Shown: positions 49,654 to 58,429 of the stretch, piece by piece
Numbering within the stretch: position 1 is the first letter of the stretch
Layout: each line of letters begins with the position of its first letter
Assembly: GCA_023379935.1 (NCBI GenBank)
Contig: JAMCPD010000022.1
Coordinates: 1-64,000, forward strand
Length of the DNA stretch: 64,000 bases
Direction of reading: 5' to 3'
DNA from: Actinomycetota bacterium
GTDB taxonomy: Bacteria; Actinomycetota; Acidimicrobiia; Acidimicrobiales; JAMCPD01
The notes under the pieces: generated by a model
Database searches by the model: none
Seen by the model: the letters and a program-made list of their open reading frames with translations, nothing else
What the model was told of the DNA's origin: nothing
Program-made: the position numbers and the translations under genes

Positions 49654-51030
49654 ATGAGTCCACGTGACAAAGAGTTTAATCGCAGATCTCAAGATGATAA
49701 CTTTCACGATCAACACAGGTGGTTGCGCCCGGGGGATCGTTCGTGGGTACATCCATCTGAAGTGCCCACGGAGAAAACAGTCTTTTCCCGCTTCTCTCTT
49801 GGCACCCATAATAGATTACGTTCATGGCTGGTTATATTAGGTGCCGGCTGCATGGGAGCTGCAATTGCAGTTATAGCCATTGAAATAGCCGCTTCTTCGG
49901 CCACCCAAACTATTTTCTCTCCTTCCGGCATAAACCCGGGCAAAAGTTACAGAAAGGTAACGCATGACAATGTCATATTGACATCCAAGAACTCCTCAGG
50001 TGGTTGGTCCAAGCTGATGAATACGCCACCAGCTACGTCCGGCACAAAAGTACTGATCAATGCTGGTCGAAACCTCATACAGACAGTAAACAAACTCTCC
50101 GGTTCACTCGTACGCGTAGAGATCAAAACAGGCAACATTCAAGTTACGGCTTCGGGAGTTGTGATAACCAACAATGGTATGGTGGTTACAGCTTCGTCTG
50201 TTTTGTCTTTATCGGATTCAGACGATAGTTCATCAGGTTCAAGCGACAACTCATCAGGTTCGAATGAGGATTCTTCAAGCAGTGAAAAAATCACTGTAGT
50301 AACATCAACAGGAACAGCCAAACAAGCAACTATCGTCGGTAATGATCCTAACTCTGGTATAGCCGTTCTGCATGTACCGGGGTTACGACTCCCACCTGTT
50401 TCGTTTTCACCGGGGGCGCAAGTCCAACCGGGAGAGTTTGTTTTTGATCTTCACGCTCCCGGAGCTGTATCCGCTCCTTTGACTAACAACTCCTTCGTAC
50501 AACTGTCAATAGGTACTGTTACAAGGCTTGATAACAGAGTAATTATAAATGGTACTCCTTTGTTTGAGACCATGGTTACAGATATTCCCCTTGAAAACTG
50601 TTCTATGGGAGGAATATTACTAAATCCGCAAGGTGAAATAATAGGCCTCGTTACAGCTTATATACATCACTATGCAACTTTTGCAACCCCCTCTACCTTG
50701 GTCGTAGGGGTGGCAAAAGAACTGACTACCACGGGACATGTAGTACATGGTTGGCTTGGAATAGAAGGGCACGGCACACAAATTACATTAGGCAATAACA
50801 GCATATCTGGAGTAGAGGTAACTGACGTGGATAATAGTTCTGCTGCCCAAAAAGCAGGAATAAAACCGGGAGCATTGATAACATCCATTGACAATATGCC
50901 GGTCTCATCTATGTCCGAGTTGCAAGGTGATCTTTACCTAATGTCGCCCAACCAACAAATTTCAGTTGGCTTTATCCAAAATAATCAGAACTACAATGTA
51001 AATGTCGATCTGGCTTTTTCTCCCCAATAG
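49654..51030 (+). CDS. HtrA-like protein with PDZ domain; catalytic triad apparently lost
   Basis: ASGVVITNNGMVVTASSVLSL, GNDPNSGIAVLHV, ENCSMGGILLNPQGEIIGLV; PDZ GVEVTDVDNSSAAQKAGIKPGALITSIDN. Confidence 0.8.
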   Translation: MSPRDKEFNRRSQDDNFHDQHRWLRPGDRSWVHPSEVPTEKTVFSRFSLGTHNRLRSWLVILGAGCMGAAIAVIAIEIAASSATQTIFSPSGINPGKSYRKVTHDNVILTSKNSSGGWSKLMNTPPATSGTKVLINAGRNLIQTVNKLSGSLVRVEIKTGNIQVTASGVVITNNGMVVTASSVLSLSDSDDSSSGSSDNSSGSNEDSSSSEKITVVTSTGTAKQATIVGNDPNSGIAVLHVPGLRLPPVSFSPGAQVQPGEFVFDLHAPGAVSAPLTNNSFVQLSIGTVTRLDNRVIINGTPLFETMVTDIPLENCSMGGILLNPQGEIIGLVTAYIHHYATFATPSTLVVGVAKELTTTGHVVHGWLGIEGHGTQITLGNNSISGVEVTDVDNSSAAQKAGIKPGALITSIDNMPVSSMSELQGDLYLMSPNQQISVGFIQNNQNYNVNVDLAFSPQ

Positions 51031-51170
51031 CAGTTTTCACGCCACCACGGGAGCCAAATGGTTTCGTAATCTGCCTGCTTTAACCGGGCATTGTCATTCC
51101 GTTGCATCTAAGTGAGCCTTAGTGAGCTTCACTCAAAGCACCGTTCCTTTCGGTCCGGACTGAGCAAGGT

Positions 51171-52403
51171 TCAAGCGCTTTTGGATCTGAGAGTGTTGAG
51201 CTGATCGGCAACTACTTCCCGAAGATTGGACGGCAGACCTGGTGTGTCGGCGGCGGCTTGATCTGCGGCATTGGGTATGGCGTCGAGAAGGTGCTCAACG
51301 ATGTCCACCGCCCGATGGCGAGGCATTCCCCAACTTGTCGCCTCATTGATGATCCGGGCGGCGCTCACCCTGTCAGTTCTGCGAACATCGTCGATGCACA
51401 TGGCAAGCCGGTCATCGCCGTATACGAGAGTTGACATCAGATCATACATCGGAGCCAGCCGGATAGCTCCGGACGACTCGTGGAGGAGCGAAAAGTTTTT
51501 GGCATGGGCATCCCCGTTGCCCACGACAACATGGACTGCGACCATACGGAGGAGTCCTTCAAGAGAAGCGGGATCGACCGACTGAAGGATCGCAGCGAGC
51601 CGGCGAAGCGAGGGACCACCGTCCTCTTGGTATTTGCGACTGGGAGGGGTGCCGGTGGCTTGGCAGAAGTCCTCTTGATGGACCCGTTCCACCACTCCGG
51701 CCGAATCGACGATTCGGTCGAACCGGGTAACAACGATGAGTTGTCGGCTCACAACCTTTGTGGTTTTAACTTCCGCAGCGGGAAGTCCTAGATTCAGGGC
51801 CAGTCGCATACAGAAAGCCTCGTTCTCGACCGAGTGTGGATATCCTCTGATCTCCGGCTTGAGGATGTGAGTGGAAGGTGTCCCTTCGATGGGCCTGCCC
51901 CAGCCACCGTCTGTACGCCGGGTCAGAAGCAACTTCTCCTGTACGCCAGCCAGCGAGATGCGAACCCGATCACCGACCCCCAACGGTGCGTTGCGGAGGT
52001 TGGCCACCAGTTCAGCCAATGTCTCCTCATCCAGCGGTTCGGCGGTAGCTGTTGTCGGCACAGGAGGGGGAAGGTGATCGTACGGTTGGATGACAAGCGC
52101 TCCAGCACAGTCACGACCCAAAGCACTGATCAGGCCGAAGGTGTCGTCCGCTCGGAGACTGAGGTCATCAGCGATGGCCCGGCGAGGGTCGCCCTCTGGG
52201 AGGAGACCATCAAGGAATGGCCGGACGACACCGTTGCCGAATTGCTGGTCATTCAGCGGAAGCGTGAGCGAAAGCAGCGGAGTTCCGAGCTGGAAGCGCT
52301 CCTTCGCATCGTTGGTGTACCTCAAGTGAAGCCGTCTGCGTCGATCCTCTTCGACGGTTGCCACCTTCGTTCCGTGCAGCCAAACGGCGAGCAGCTTCGC
52401 CAC
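51171..52403 (-). CDS. hipA: HipA-family serine/threonine kinase toxin
   Basis: RISLAGVQEKLLLTR, STHILKPE, VVVGNGDAHAKNFSLLHE...APMYDLMSTLVY. Confidence 0.93.
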   Translation of the reverse strand: MAKLLAVWLHGTKVATVEEDRRRRLHLRYTNDAKERFQLGTPLLSLTLPLNDQQFGNGVVRPFLDGLLPEGDPRRAIADDLSLRADDTFGLISALGRDCAGALVIQPYDHLPPPVPTTATAEPLDEETLAELVANLRNAPLGVGDRVRISLAGVQEKLLLTRRTDGGWGRPIEGTPSTHILKPEIRGYPHSVENEAFCMRLALNLGLPAAEVKTTKVVSRQLIVVTRFDRIVDSAGVVERVHQEDFCQATGTPPSRKYQEDGGPSLRRLAAILQSVDPASLEGLLRMVAVHVVVGNGDAHAKNFSLLHESSGAIRLAPMYDLMSTLVYGDDRLAMCIDDVRRTDRVSAARIINEATSWGMPRHRAVDIVEHLLDAIPNAADQAAADTPGLPSNLREVVADQLNTLRSKSA

Positions 52404-52651
52404 TACCAGTCCGCCTGCTCTACTGTCATTCTCATTCCCAGCAACTTCAGAATCCGAACGATTCGACGGAGCTGTTCTGTCTCCTGCCCGTTCTCAAGCC
52501 GAGAAAGGTAAGAGACGGTGAGCCCGGCCTGGTCGGCAAGCTGAGCCTGAGTCAGCCCGGCCTGGAGACGATAGTGGCGGATGGCTTGGCCGATTGAAGC
52601 GGCTGTATAGATCCTAAATGGCTGAACGTCTTGTGGTTCGTTATTGCTCAT
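52403..52651 (-). CDS. hipB: HipB-type HTH antitoxin
   Basis: AIRHYRLQAGLTQAQLADQAGLTVSYLSRLENGQETEQLRRIVRILKLLGM; 1-nt TAGTG overlap with hipA. Confidence 0.92.
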   Translation of the reverse strand: MSNNEPQDVQPFRIYTAASIGQAIRHYRLQAGLTQAQLADQAGLTVSYLSRLENGQETEQLRRIVRILKLLGMRMTVEQADW

Positions 52652-52713
52652 ATCCTCAAGTTAGCATATTCATGGCAGGCTTGCTTATTTTCGCAACCTC
52701 GGAGTTCAGTCCC

Positions 52714-52737
52714 AGGCTTACGGATATCCGCAAGCCT
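52714..52737. promoter_or_regulatory. 24-bp near-perfect palindrome upstream of hipBA, candidate operator
   Basis: AGGCTTACGGATATCCGCAAGCCT, one mismatched pair. Confidence 0.45.
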
Positions 52738-53114
52738 ACGCTATAGTATTCCACCAACCGGTAATTGACACTCTGGTCCAGCTGAGGAAGTAGTCTTTCT
52801 TGATAGCTCTCCCTCTGGTAGTGACATCAGGGTTGACCGCTTTTTATCACATCCTGGCATAGCCGCATTGTATAATAGTGCCGAGTATTATAGACGGCGC
52901 CAAATATAACTGTTTTTTATTTAAAGTCTATACATACAAGTAGAATGTGGAGAGATTTTTCGGTGAGCTATATTTGTCGCATGTGAAATATATAATCTCT
53001 CATTTTCAGCTAAACTTTCTTAATAACTAAGGTAAGTAAGAACTTGAACAAGATACTAAAGACACAATCGGAGTAGATATTTGCATTTTACATTGGAGTT
53101 GACGAAGTTGGTTA

Positions 53115-54344
53115 GTGGGTATGGATAACCCAGATAGACCTTTTGGAAACCTACCTTTTGGTAATGATAAACTTATTCAACAGCTTATAACTGAATTGAC
53201 AAACATGCTGCATTCGAATAAGGGGGAAGTCAACTGGGAGTTAGGACGTCAACTGGCAATACAAGAAGCCGGTAACAGCATTGACGTTGACCCCATGGAA
53301 CGTATACGATTCGAAGAGTTGGCCAGGGTTGCAGAGTTGCACGTGTTGAACATTACCGGGATCGCCGAGACTAAAGGTATAACAGCGGAAGCTCTCACCG
53401 CATCCCAATTAGCTCTAAGGATGTTAAAAGAATGGCAGCCGCTACTGGACAAGGCAGTTTTATCATTCAACCTGGGTTCTGCCGACCCTGATCTTAGCCT
53501 TGAAGATACCGCTGGTGCCAATAGCGACAATTTCGACGATGGGGAACCCGATATGTCCCAACAATGGTTTGAACAACTGACACAAGCTGTGGCACCTTCA
53601 CTTTTAGCTATACAGTTTGGCTCTATAGTCGGACAACTGGCAAAACAGGCTTTTGGACTGTATGAACTGCCACTACCCTATCCTGTACTTAAAACATCAG
53701 GCCCATCGGAGATAGTAATAGTTCCCGAAAACATATCCAATTTTACTTCAGAATGGTCCTTAGACTATCAAGATATCCGTCTCGGCGTGTGCATAAGAGA
53801 AACCGCATATCATACGATATTAAATCTTACACATGTCAGAAACCGTCTTAACCGATTACTGGAATCCAACATAACGCGCTTTGATCTTGACCCTTCCAGA
53901 CTGGAGCAACGTCTCAACGAATCAGGGTTGGATGGCTTTGAACAGTTAATGAAAGATCCAGGCTCTTTACTCACCTCACTCCTTCAGCCTGCCGAAAAAC
54001 AGGTATCACTAGAGTTGATAACTCTGTATAGTGCTATAGAAGGGTTCACCAACTATATCGTCGAGAAAAAAATCGCGGAACTGTGCAGCTCGGCAGAGAC
54101 CACCATACAGGCTTTGAGACGCAAGCGGGTTGCAAAAGGAGAAAGTCGTCGTTTTCTGGAACATCTTTTTGGTATTGACATGACTCAATCATCCGAACAA
54201 GGAAACAGGTTTGTTGAAGGTGTTATACAACGGGCCGGAGAAGATGCCCTTGGGAAACTATGGACCGGTGATGCCAACCTGCCCACTCCAGCTGAAATAG
54301 TGGCACCCGGACTATGGCTGGAAAGAATCGCTCTTGAATCTTGA
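53115..54344 (+). CDS. DUF2342-like metallopeptidase-family protein with degenerate HExxH
   Basis: NISNFTSEWSLDYQDIRLGVCIRETAYHTILNLTHVRNRLNRLL aligns with the family HExxH helix, but reads RETAY. Confidence 0.75.
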   Translation: MGMDNPDRPFGNLPFGNDKLIQQLITELTNMLHSNKGEVNWELGRQLAIQEAGNSIDVDPMERIRFEELARVAELHVLNITGIAETKGITAEALTASQLALRMLKEWQPLLDKAVLSFNLGSADPDLSLEDTAGANSDNFDDGEPDMSQQWFEQLTQAVAPSLLAIQFGSIVGQLAKQAFGLYELPLPYPVLKTSGPSEIVIVPENISNFTSEWSLDYQDIRLGVCIRETAYHTILNLTHVRNRLNRLLESNITRFDLDPSRLEQRLNESGLDGFEQLMKDPGSLLTSLLQPAEKQVSLELITLYSAIEGFTNYIVEKKIAELCSSAETTIQALRRKRVAKGESRRFLEHLFGIDMTQSSEQGNRFVEGVIQRAGEDALGKLWTGDANLPTPAEIVAPGLWLERIALES

Positions 54345-54455
54345 ATCATCTTTAGGCGAATTGTTTTATCCATTCGCCTCCCCGGTGATCAATTAACCTT
54401 TTCAACTTTCGGTTTAAGCCCGGTGATGTAACCGGTAGAGTAACTGTCGTACGCT

Positions 54456-54773
54456 CTATGTTTTAAAATTATGTTTGCTGAAATCCCATTCTAAAAGTAG
54501 GTTTTCCCGATTCGCATCTTTTACTATGCGTTCATAGTTGCGCTTAAACTGAGGATCATGAGGTGGTAAGAATAGCAAGCGTGCTAAAACACGTTGATTG
54601 AACTCACCTATAACGGTCTTGTTACCAAAATCAGAGTGTATCTCCCAATGAGGCGCCGTTAATCCCAAATATACTATCTTGACATGCCCATTAGGATAAG
54701 CAGGATTAGAATTAGTTTCCATTACAGGGTGAGTTTCCATTACATCACGGCAATCCGGCAGGTTTGGTCCCAA
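54456..54773 (-). CDS. Hypothetical protein
   Basis: ORF only; overlaps the end of the HtrA gene by about 29 nt. Confidence 0.4.
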   Translation of the reverse strand: MGPNLPDCRDVMETHPVMETNSNPAYPNGHVKIVYLGLTAPHWEIHSDFGNKTVIGEFNQRVLARLLFLPPHDPQFKRNYERIVKDANRENLLLEWDFSKHNFKT

Positions 54774-56301
54774 GCACTACCGTCACGTTAAACTTGCTTG
54801 CACCTCTGTATATTCCAAGGGTAACACGATCTCCGGGCTTCTCTTTGGATAGGGCTGTGGTCAGATCAGAGGCTGATTTGATTGTAGTACTGTTTAGGGA
54901 CACAATGACATCCAACACCTGCAAACCAGCCGTATAAGCAGCTGTGCCGGGATATATTTGGGACACCAGTGCCCCAGAAGTGGGAGTAAGTCCGTACTGT
55001 TGACGCAAGGAAGATGTCAATGAAACCACGCCAACCCCCAAGAAAGCCTGCCCTGAAGTAACAATTCCTCCTTTTTCCAAGGAAGGCAGCAATCCCTTTA
55101 TGGTGTCGGAGGGTATTGCAAAGCCAATATTCTGAGCTGCGCCACTGCCACTGCCACTCTGTGCCACAGCAGTATTCATTCCTATAACTTGACCGCTGGA
55201 ATCAACCAATGGCCCCCCCGAGTTACCGGGATTAATGGCCGCACTAGTCTGCAACAAATTATTCAGTGTTTCCGTACTGCCCGTAATCGGATCCGCTGCG
55301 GTGATAGAGCGTCCTTCTGCAGAAATAATACCTTGAGTTACTGTCGGTCCACCGGCTAGATTCAAGGCATTCCCTATAGCCAACACATTGCTTGCCACTC
55401 CTATATTAGCTGAGTTTCCAAAAGAAACAGTTGGTAGACCTTTTACATTTTGTATCTGCACCAGTGCAACATCATTTGAGGGGTCAGTCCCTATGACTGT
55501 AGCTGGACGATACTGTGTCTGGCCGTAAAGCCTAACCTGCACCGTCGTGGCACCCGCAACCACGTGATTATTGGTCACAACTAAGCCGTTAGAACTAATA
55601 ATCATGCCGGACCCAGCGCCTTCTACGAACTGGCCGCCTCCAAACAAGTTGTTACCCGCAAAGGCTTTGATCTTAATAAATACCACTTCGGGAGCAACTT
55701 TTGCAAATATTTCCTTACTGTTGAAAGAACCCGCCGCAATAGACTTGGAAGGAAAAAACTTCTCTACGATAGTCTGCTGTCCATCCGTTGCATACCTTGC
55801 AGCCACGCCGGCCCCCACTAACCCGCCTACAATTGCCGACACCAAAACAAGTATCGCCCACAGCCTACCTGAAAGATGAGTGGCAGTTGTTTTGGTGCTA
55901 TTCCCACCGCCGCCAGTAGTTGCGCCGGTAGTTGGAAAAGTTGTATACCCCAAATGCCAGGGTTGCGAAGGAGGAGATGGTGCATTAGCGTAACCGGCTC
56001 CCGGTGATGGCTGCGGGTTGTCCTGACCCGGTGGTGGCAGTTGAGCGGCCGGTGCCTGTTGGGCAACCGATACCTGTTGACTAAAGCCATTAAAGGGAGT
56101 ATCCCCGGTAGAAGTATCTCCCTCAATAGGGCGTTGTTGGGCATCTTCCGCACTATGTCCATTGCCCAAATCCGAAGATGCCTTAGGTGAGGAGATATAT
56201 CCCCACGGGGGCATGGTCACTTGTGTAGTTTTGTCCCCTTGCGCCAATTCACCTTGGGGCGATTCATTCTGTTTAACTTCATTCTGAGGTTTATTTTCCA
56301 T
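54745..56301 (-). CDS. HtrA/DegP-like serine protease with PDZ, triad intact
   Basis: GSGMIISSNGLVVTNNHVV, DPSNDVALVQI, INPGNSGGPLVDSSGQVIGMN; N-terminal TM. Confidence 0.95.
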   Translation of the reverse strand: MENKPQNEVKQNESPQGELAQGDKTTQVTMPPWGYISSPKASSDLGNGHSAEDAQQRPIEGDTSTGDTPFNGFSQQVSVAQQAPAAQLPPPGQDNPQPSPGAGYANAPSPPSQPWHLGYTTFPTTGATTGGGGNSTKTTATHLSGRLWAILVLVSAIVGGLVGAGVAARYATDGQQTIVEKFFPSKSIAAGSFNSKEIFAKVAPEVVFIKIKAFAGNNLFGGGQFVEGAGSGMIISSNGLVVTNNHVVAGATTVQVRLYGQTQYRPATVIGTDPSNDVALVQIQNVKGLPTVSFGNSANIGVASNVLAIGNALNLAGGPTVTQGIISAEGRSITAADPITGSTETLNNLLQTSAAINPGNSGGPLVDSSGQVIGMNTAVAQSGSGSGAAQNIGFAIPSDTIKGLLPSLEKGGIVTSGQAFLGVGVVSLTSSLRQQYGLTPTSGALVSQIYPGTAAYTAGLQVLDVIVSLNSTTIKSASDLTTALSKEKPGDRVTLGIYRGASKFNVTVVLGTKPAGLP

Positions 56302-56592
56302 TATATAAAACAGTCTCCTTATAACTACCTTTGCCTAAAAAGATTATATATCAAAATCAAAGCCATATCTGCGATAACAGTTACTTATACAGTTACCATC
56401 TTAGGCTTTACAACTTTCTTATCCATAAAGTTTATTCACTGGTGAAGAGCGCAAACAGGTCAGGATAGAGTTTTTGTGAATTTTTTGTACAACTTTTACC
56501 GTAATTTTAAGATAATTTCTATTTCTTTATCCATTGTACTCATGTATAATGGTATTTATGTTAGACGATAGTGGCAAAGGAACAGTGATAAG

Positions 56593-56844
56593 ATGAGTAC
56601 AAGATGGATGGTTGAAGCAAAATGTCGTGATATATCGCCTGATGTATTTTTCCCCAGCGATGGTGTGGGTGTGGAAGTGGCACGAAGGATATGCGTTGAT
56701 TGCCCTGTAAAACAGCCATGTTTGGAGTATGCATTGGCCAACCATATCGACCACGGGGTATGGGGCGGAACTTCTGAGCGCGAGCGTAGGCGAATAGCTC
56801 GCAGAAGGCGCTTGGCCGTATATGCGGAAAGCCCAAGTATCTGA
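56593..56844 (+). CDS. WhiB-family regulator
   Basis: AKCRDISPDVFFP...ARRICVDCPVKQPCLEYALANHIDHGVWGGTSERERRRI. Confidence 0.95.
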   Translation: MSTRWMVEAKCRDISPDVFFPSDGVGVEVARRICVDCPVKQPCLEYALANHIDHGVWGGTSERERRRIARRRRLAVYAESPSI

Positions 56845-57760
56845 GCCAGAAACAACCAACCTTGAGTGTGTAATTAACATTAGTGAGGGACAAAACACAC
56901 AAGTAATAAAAAAACTGGCAGAAGTTGTAGAACCTTTCTTGTTGGACCTTCACCGCGACCCTTACCATAATCGTTGCGTACTGACACTTTACGGCAAAGG
57001 GGTCCAAGCTGCCGTGAGATCAGTGACTGAACTGGCTGTTGAACTTCTTGACATCAACAACCACAGCGGCTCTCACCCCAGGTTTGGTGTTGTAGATGTA
57101 GTCCCATTCGTACCACTTACCCATTTGGATCACACCTTTGTGAACGGCGATGTTAACATTGCGCCCGCCAAAGCCATCAAAGCGAGGGATAACTTTGCTG
57201 CTTGGGCTGCAACGACACTTGACATACCCTGTTTTTTGTATGAGGATTTTGGCAAGCAACAAGACTCTGGCAGAACACAACGCTCATTGCCTTATATACG
57301 CAAGGAAGCATTTAGGAGTTTAATGCCTGATCTTGGACCACATTCCCCGCACCCGACAGCAGGTGCCATAGCGGTTGGAGCTCGCGACATATTAATCGCG
57401 TACAATATATGGCTGTATCCTCCCGATATCAAAATAGCCAAAAAACTGGCCTCTAAGATGAGAGGACCCTTCTTGCGAACACTGGGCATAGATGTCGGCG
57501 AATATGTCCAGGTGTCTTGTAACCTGATAAGGCCTTTCAAACTGGGTCCGGCTGAAGTATTTGACATCTGTGCACACGAAATCGCTTTAATGCGTAAAGT
57601 CGAAAAAAGTGAGGAACTCAAGATTCAAAAAGCCGAACTTGTGGGGCTTATACCTACCCAAGTGCTGGCCGCCATCCCTAAGCAGCGATGGAACCAACTG
57701 GGACTTAGCCCTGCACAAACAGTAGAGTCTGCTGTTTTTGCCAAGGAGCGGTTGTTTTAG
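56822..57760 (+). CDS. Glutamate formimidoyltransferase-like
   Basis: ECVINISEGQNTQVIKKL, DLHRDPYHNRCVLTLYG, HPRFGVVDVVPFVPL. Confidence 0.88.
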   Translation: MRKAQVSEPETTNLECVINISEGQNTQVIKKLAEVVEPFLLDLHRDPYHNRCVLTLYGKGVQAAVRSVTELAVELLDINNHSGSHPRFGVVDVVPFVPLTHLDHTFVNGDVNIAPAKAIKARDNFAAWAATTLDIPCFLYEDFGKQQDSGRTQRSLPYIRKEAFRSLMPDLGPHSPHPTAGAIAVGARDILIAYNIWLYPPDIKIAKKLASKMRGPFLRTLGIDVGEYVQVSCNLIRPFKLGPAEVFDICAHEIALMRKVEKSEELKIQKAELVGLIPTQVLAAIPKQRWNQLGLSPAQTVESAVFAKERLF

Positions 57761-57802
57761 TGGCGTTGATCCAATAATCCAAAAGAATTATACAAAAGAC
57801 CT

Positions 57803-58087
57803 TTAGCTGGCATACACCTTCAAAGCTCTGGCACGACGTATCCGGCGCCTCTCACGTTCACTCGTACCGCCCCAAATACCAAACCTTTCGCCATTTTTGA
57901 GTGCGTATTCGAGACACTCGCCTCGCACAATACAACCCCTGCATACTGCTTTGGCCTCACGGGTAGACGCTCCTCTCTCCGGGAAGAACAGATCCGGTTC
58001 AACACCCATGCAGTTCGCATTGGAATGCCAACTTACATCTTGATCTATTGCGCTTTGACTTGTATACACCCAAGCTGGAAAATTCAT
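57803..58087 (-). CDS. WhiB-family regulator
   Basis: ANCMGVEPDLFFPERGASTREAKAVCRGCIVRGECLEYALKNGERFGIWGGTSERERRRI. Confidence 0.95.
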   Translation of the reverse strand: MNFPAWVYTSQSAIDQDVSWHSNANCMGVEPDLFFPERGASTREAKAVCRGCIVRGECLEYALKNGERFGIWGGTSERERRRIRRARALKVYAS

Positions 58088-58429
58088 ATTCTTTAACCTC
58101 CATCGTAGTAAGTAGACATATACCTATAGCACCAATACGATAAGGCACACGCCGACAAAACTACCTATTTTTTTACTGAAAACAAGTATTGACTCATAGC
58201 TATTGACTAAATAGCTATAGTCTCAAACTTGTAATTACATTATTGTAATATAACTATTTGTAAATTGCAAGTGGTGAGGAGAAAATATTTTATTAAACGT
58301 CGAAATGACTACATACAGTGTTCATATGCGGCATCGGCAATCAAATTACCTGATAATTTGAAACCTGTAACCAACCCACCAAATACTTCTATGTGTCGAT
58401 CGGTCGGGACTGGATTCCATACTATTGTA

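Noticed and set aside
51834-52511. 225-aa plus-strand ORF over hipA
   Set aside because: Antisense ORF expected in GC-rich coding DNA; hipA motifs are unequivocal on the minus strand.
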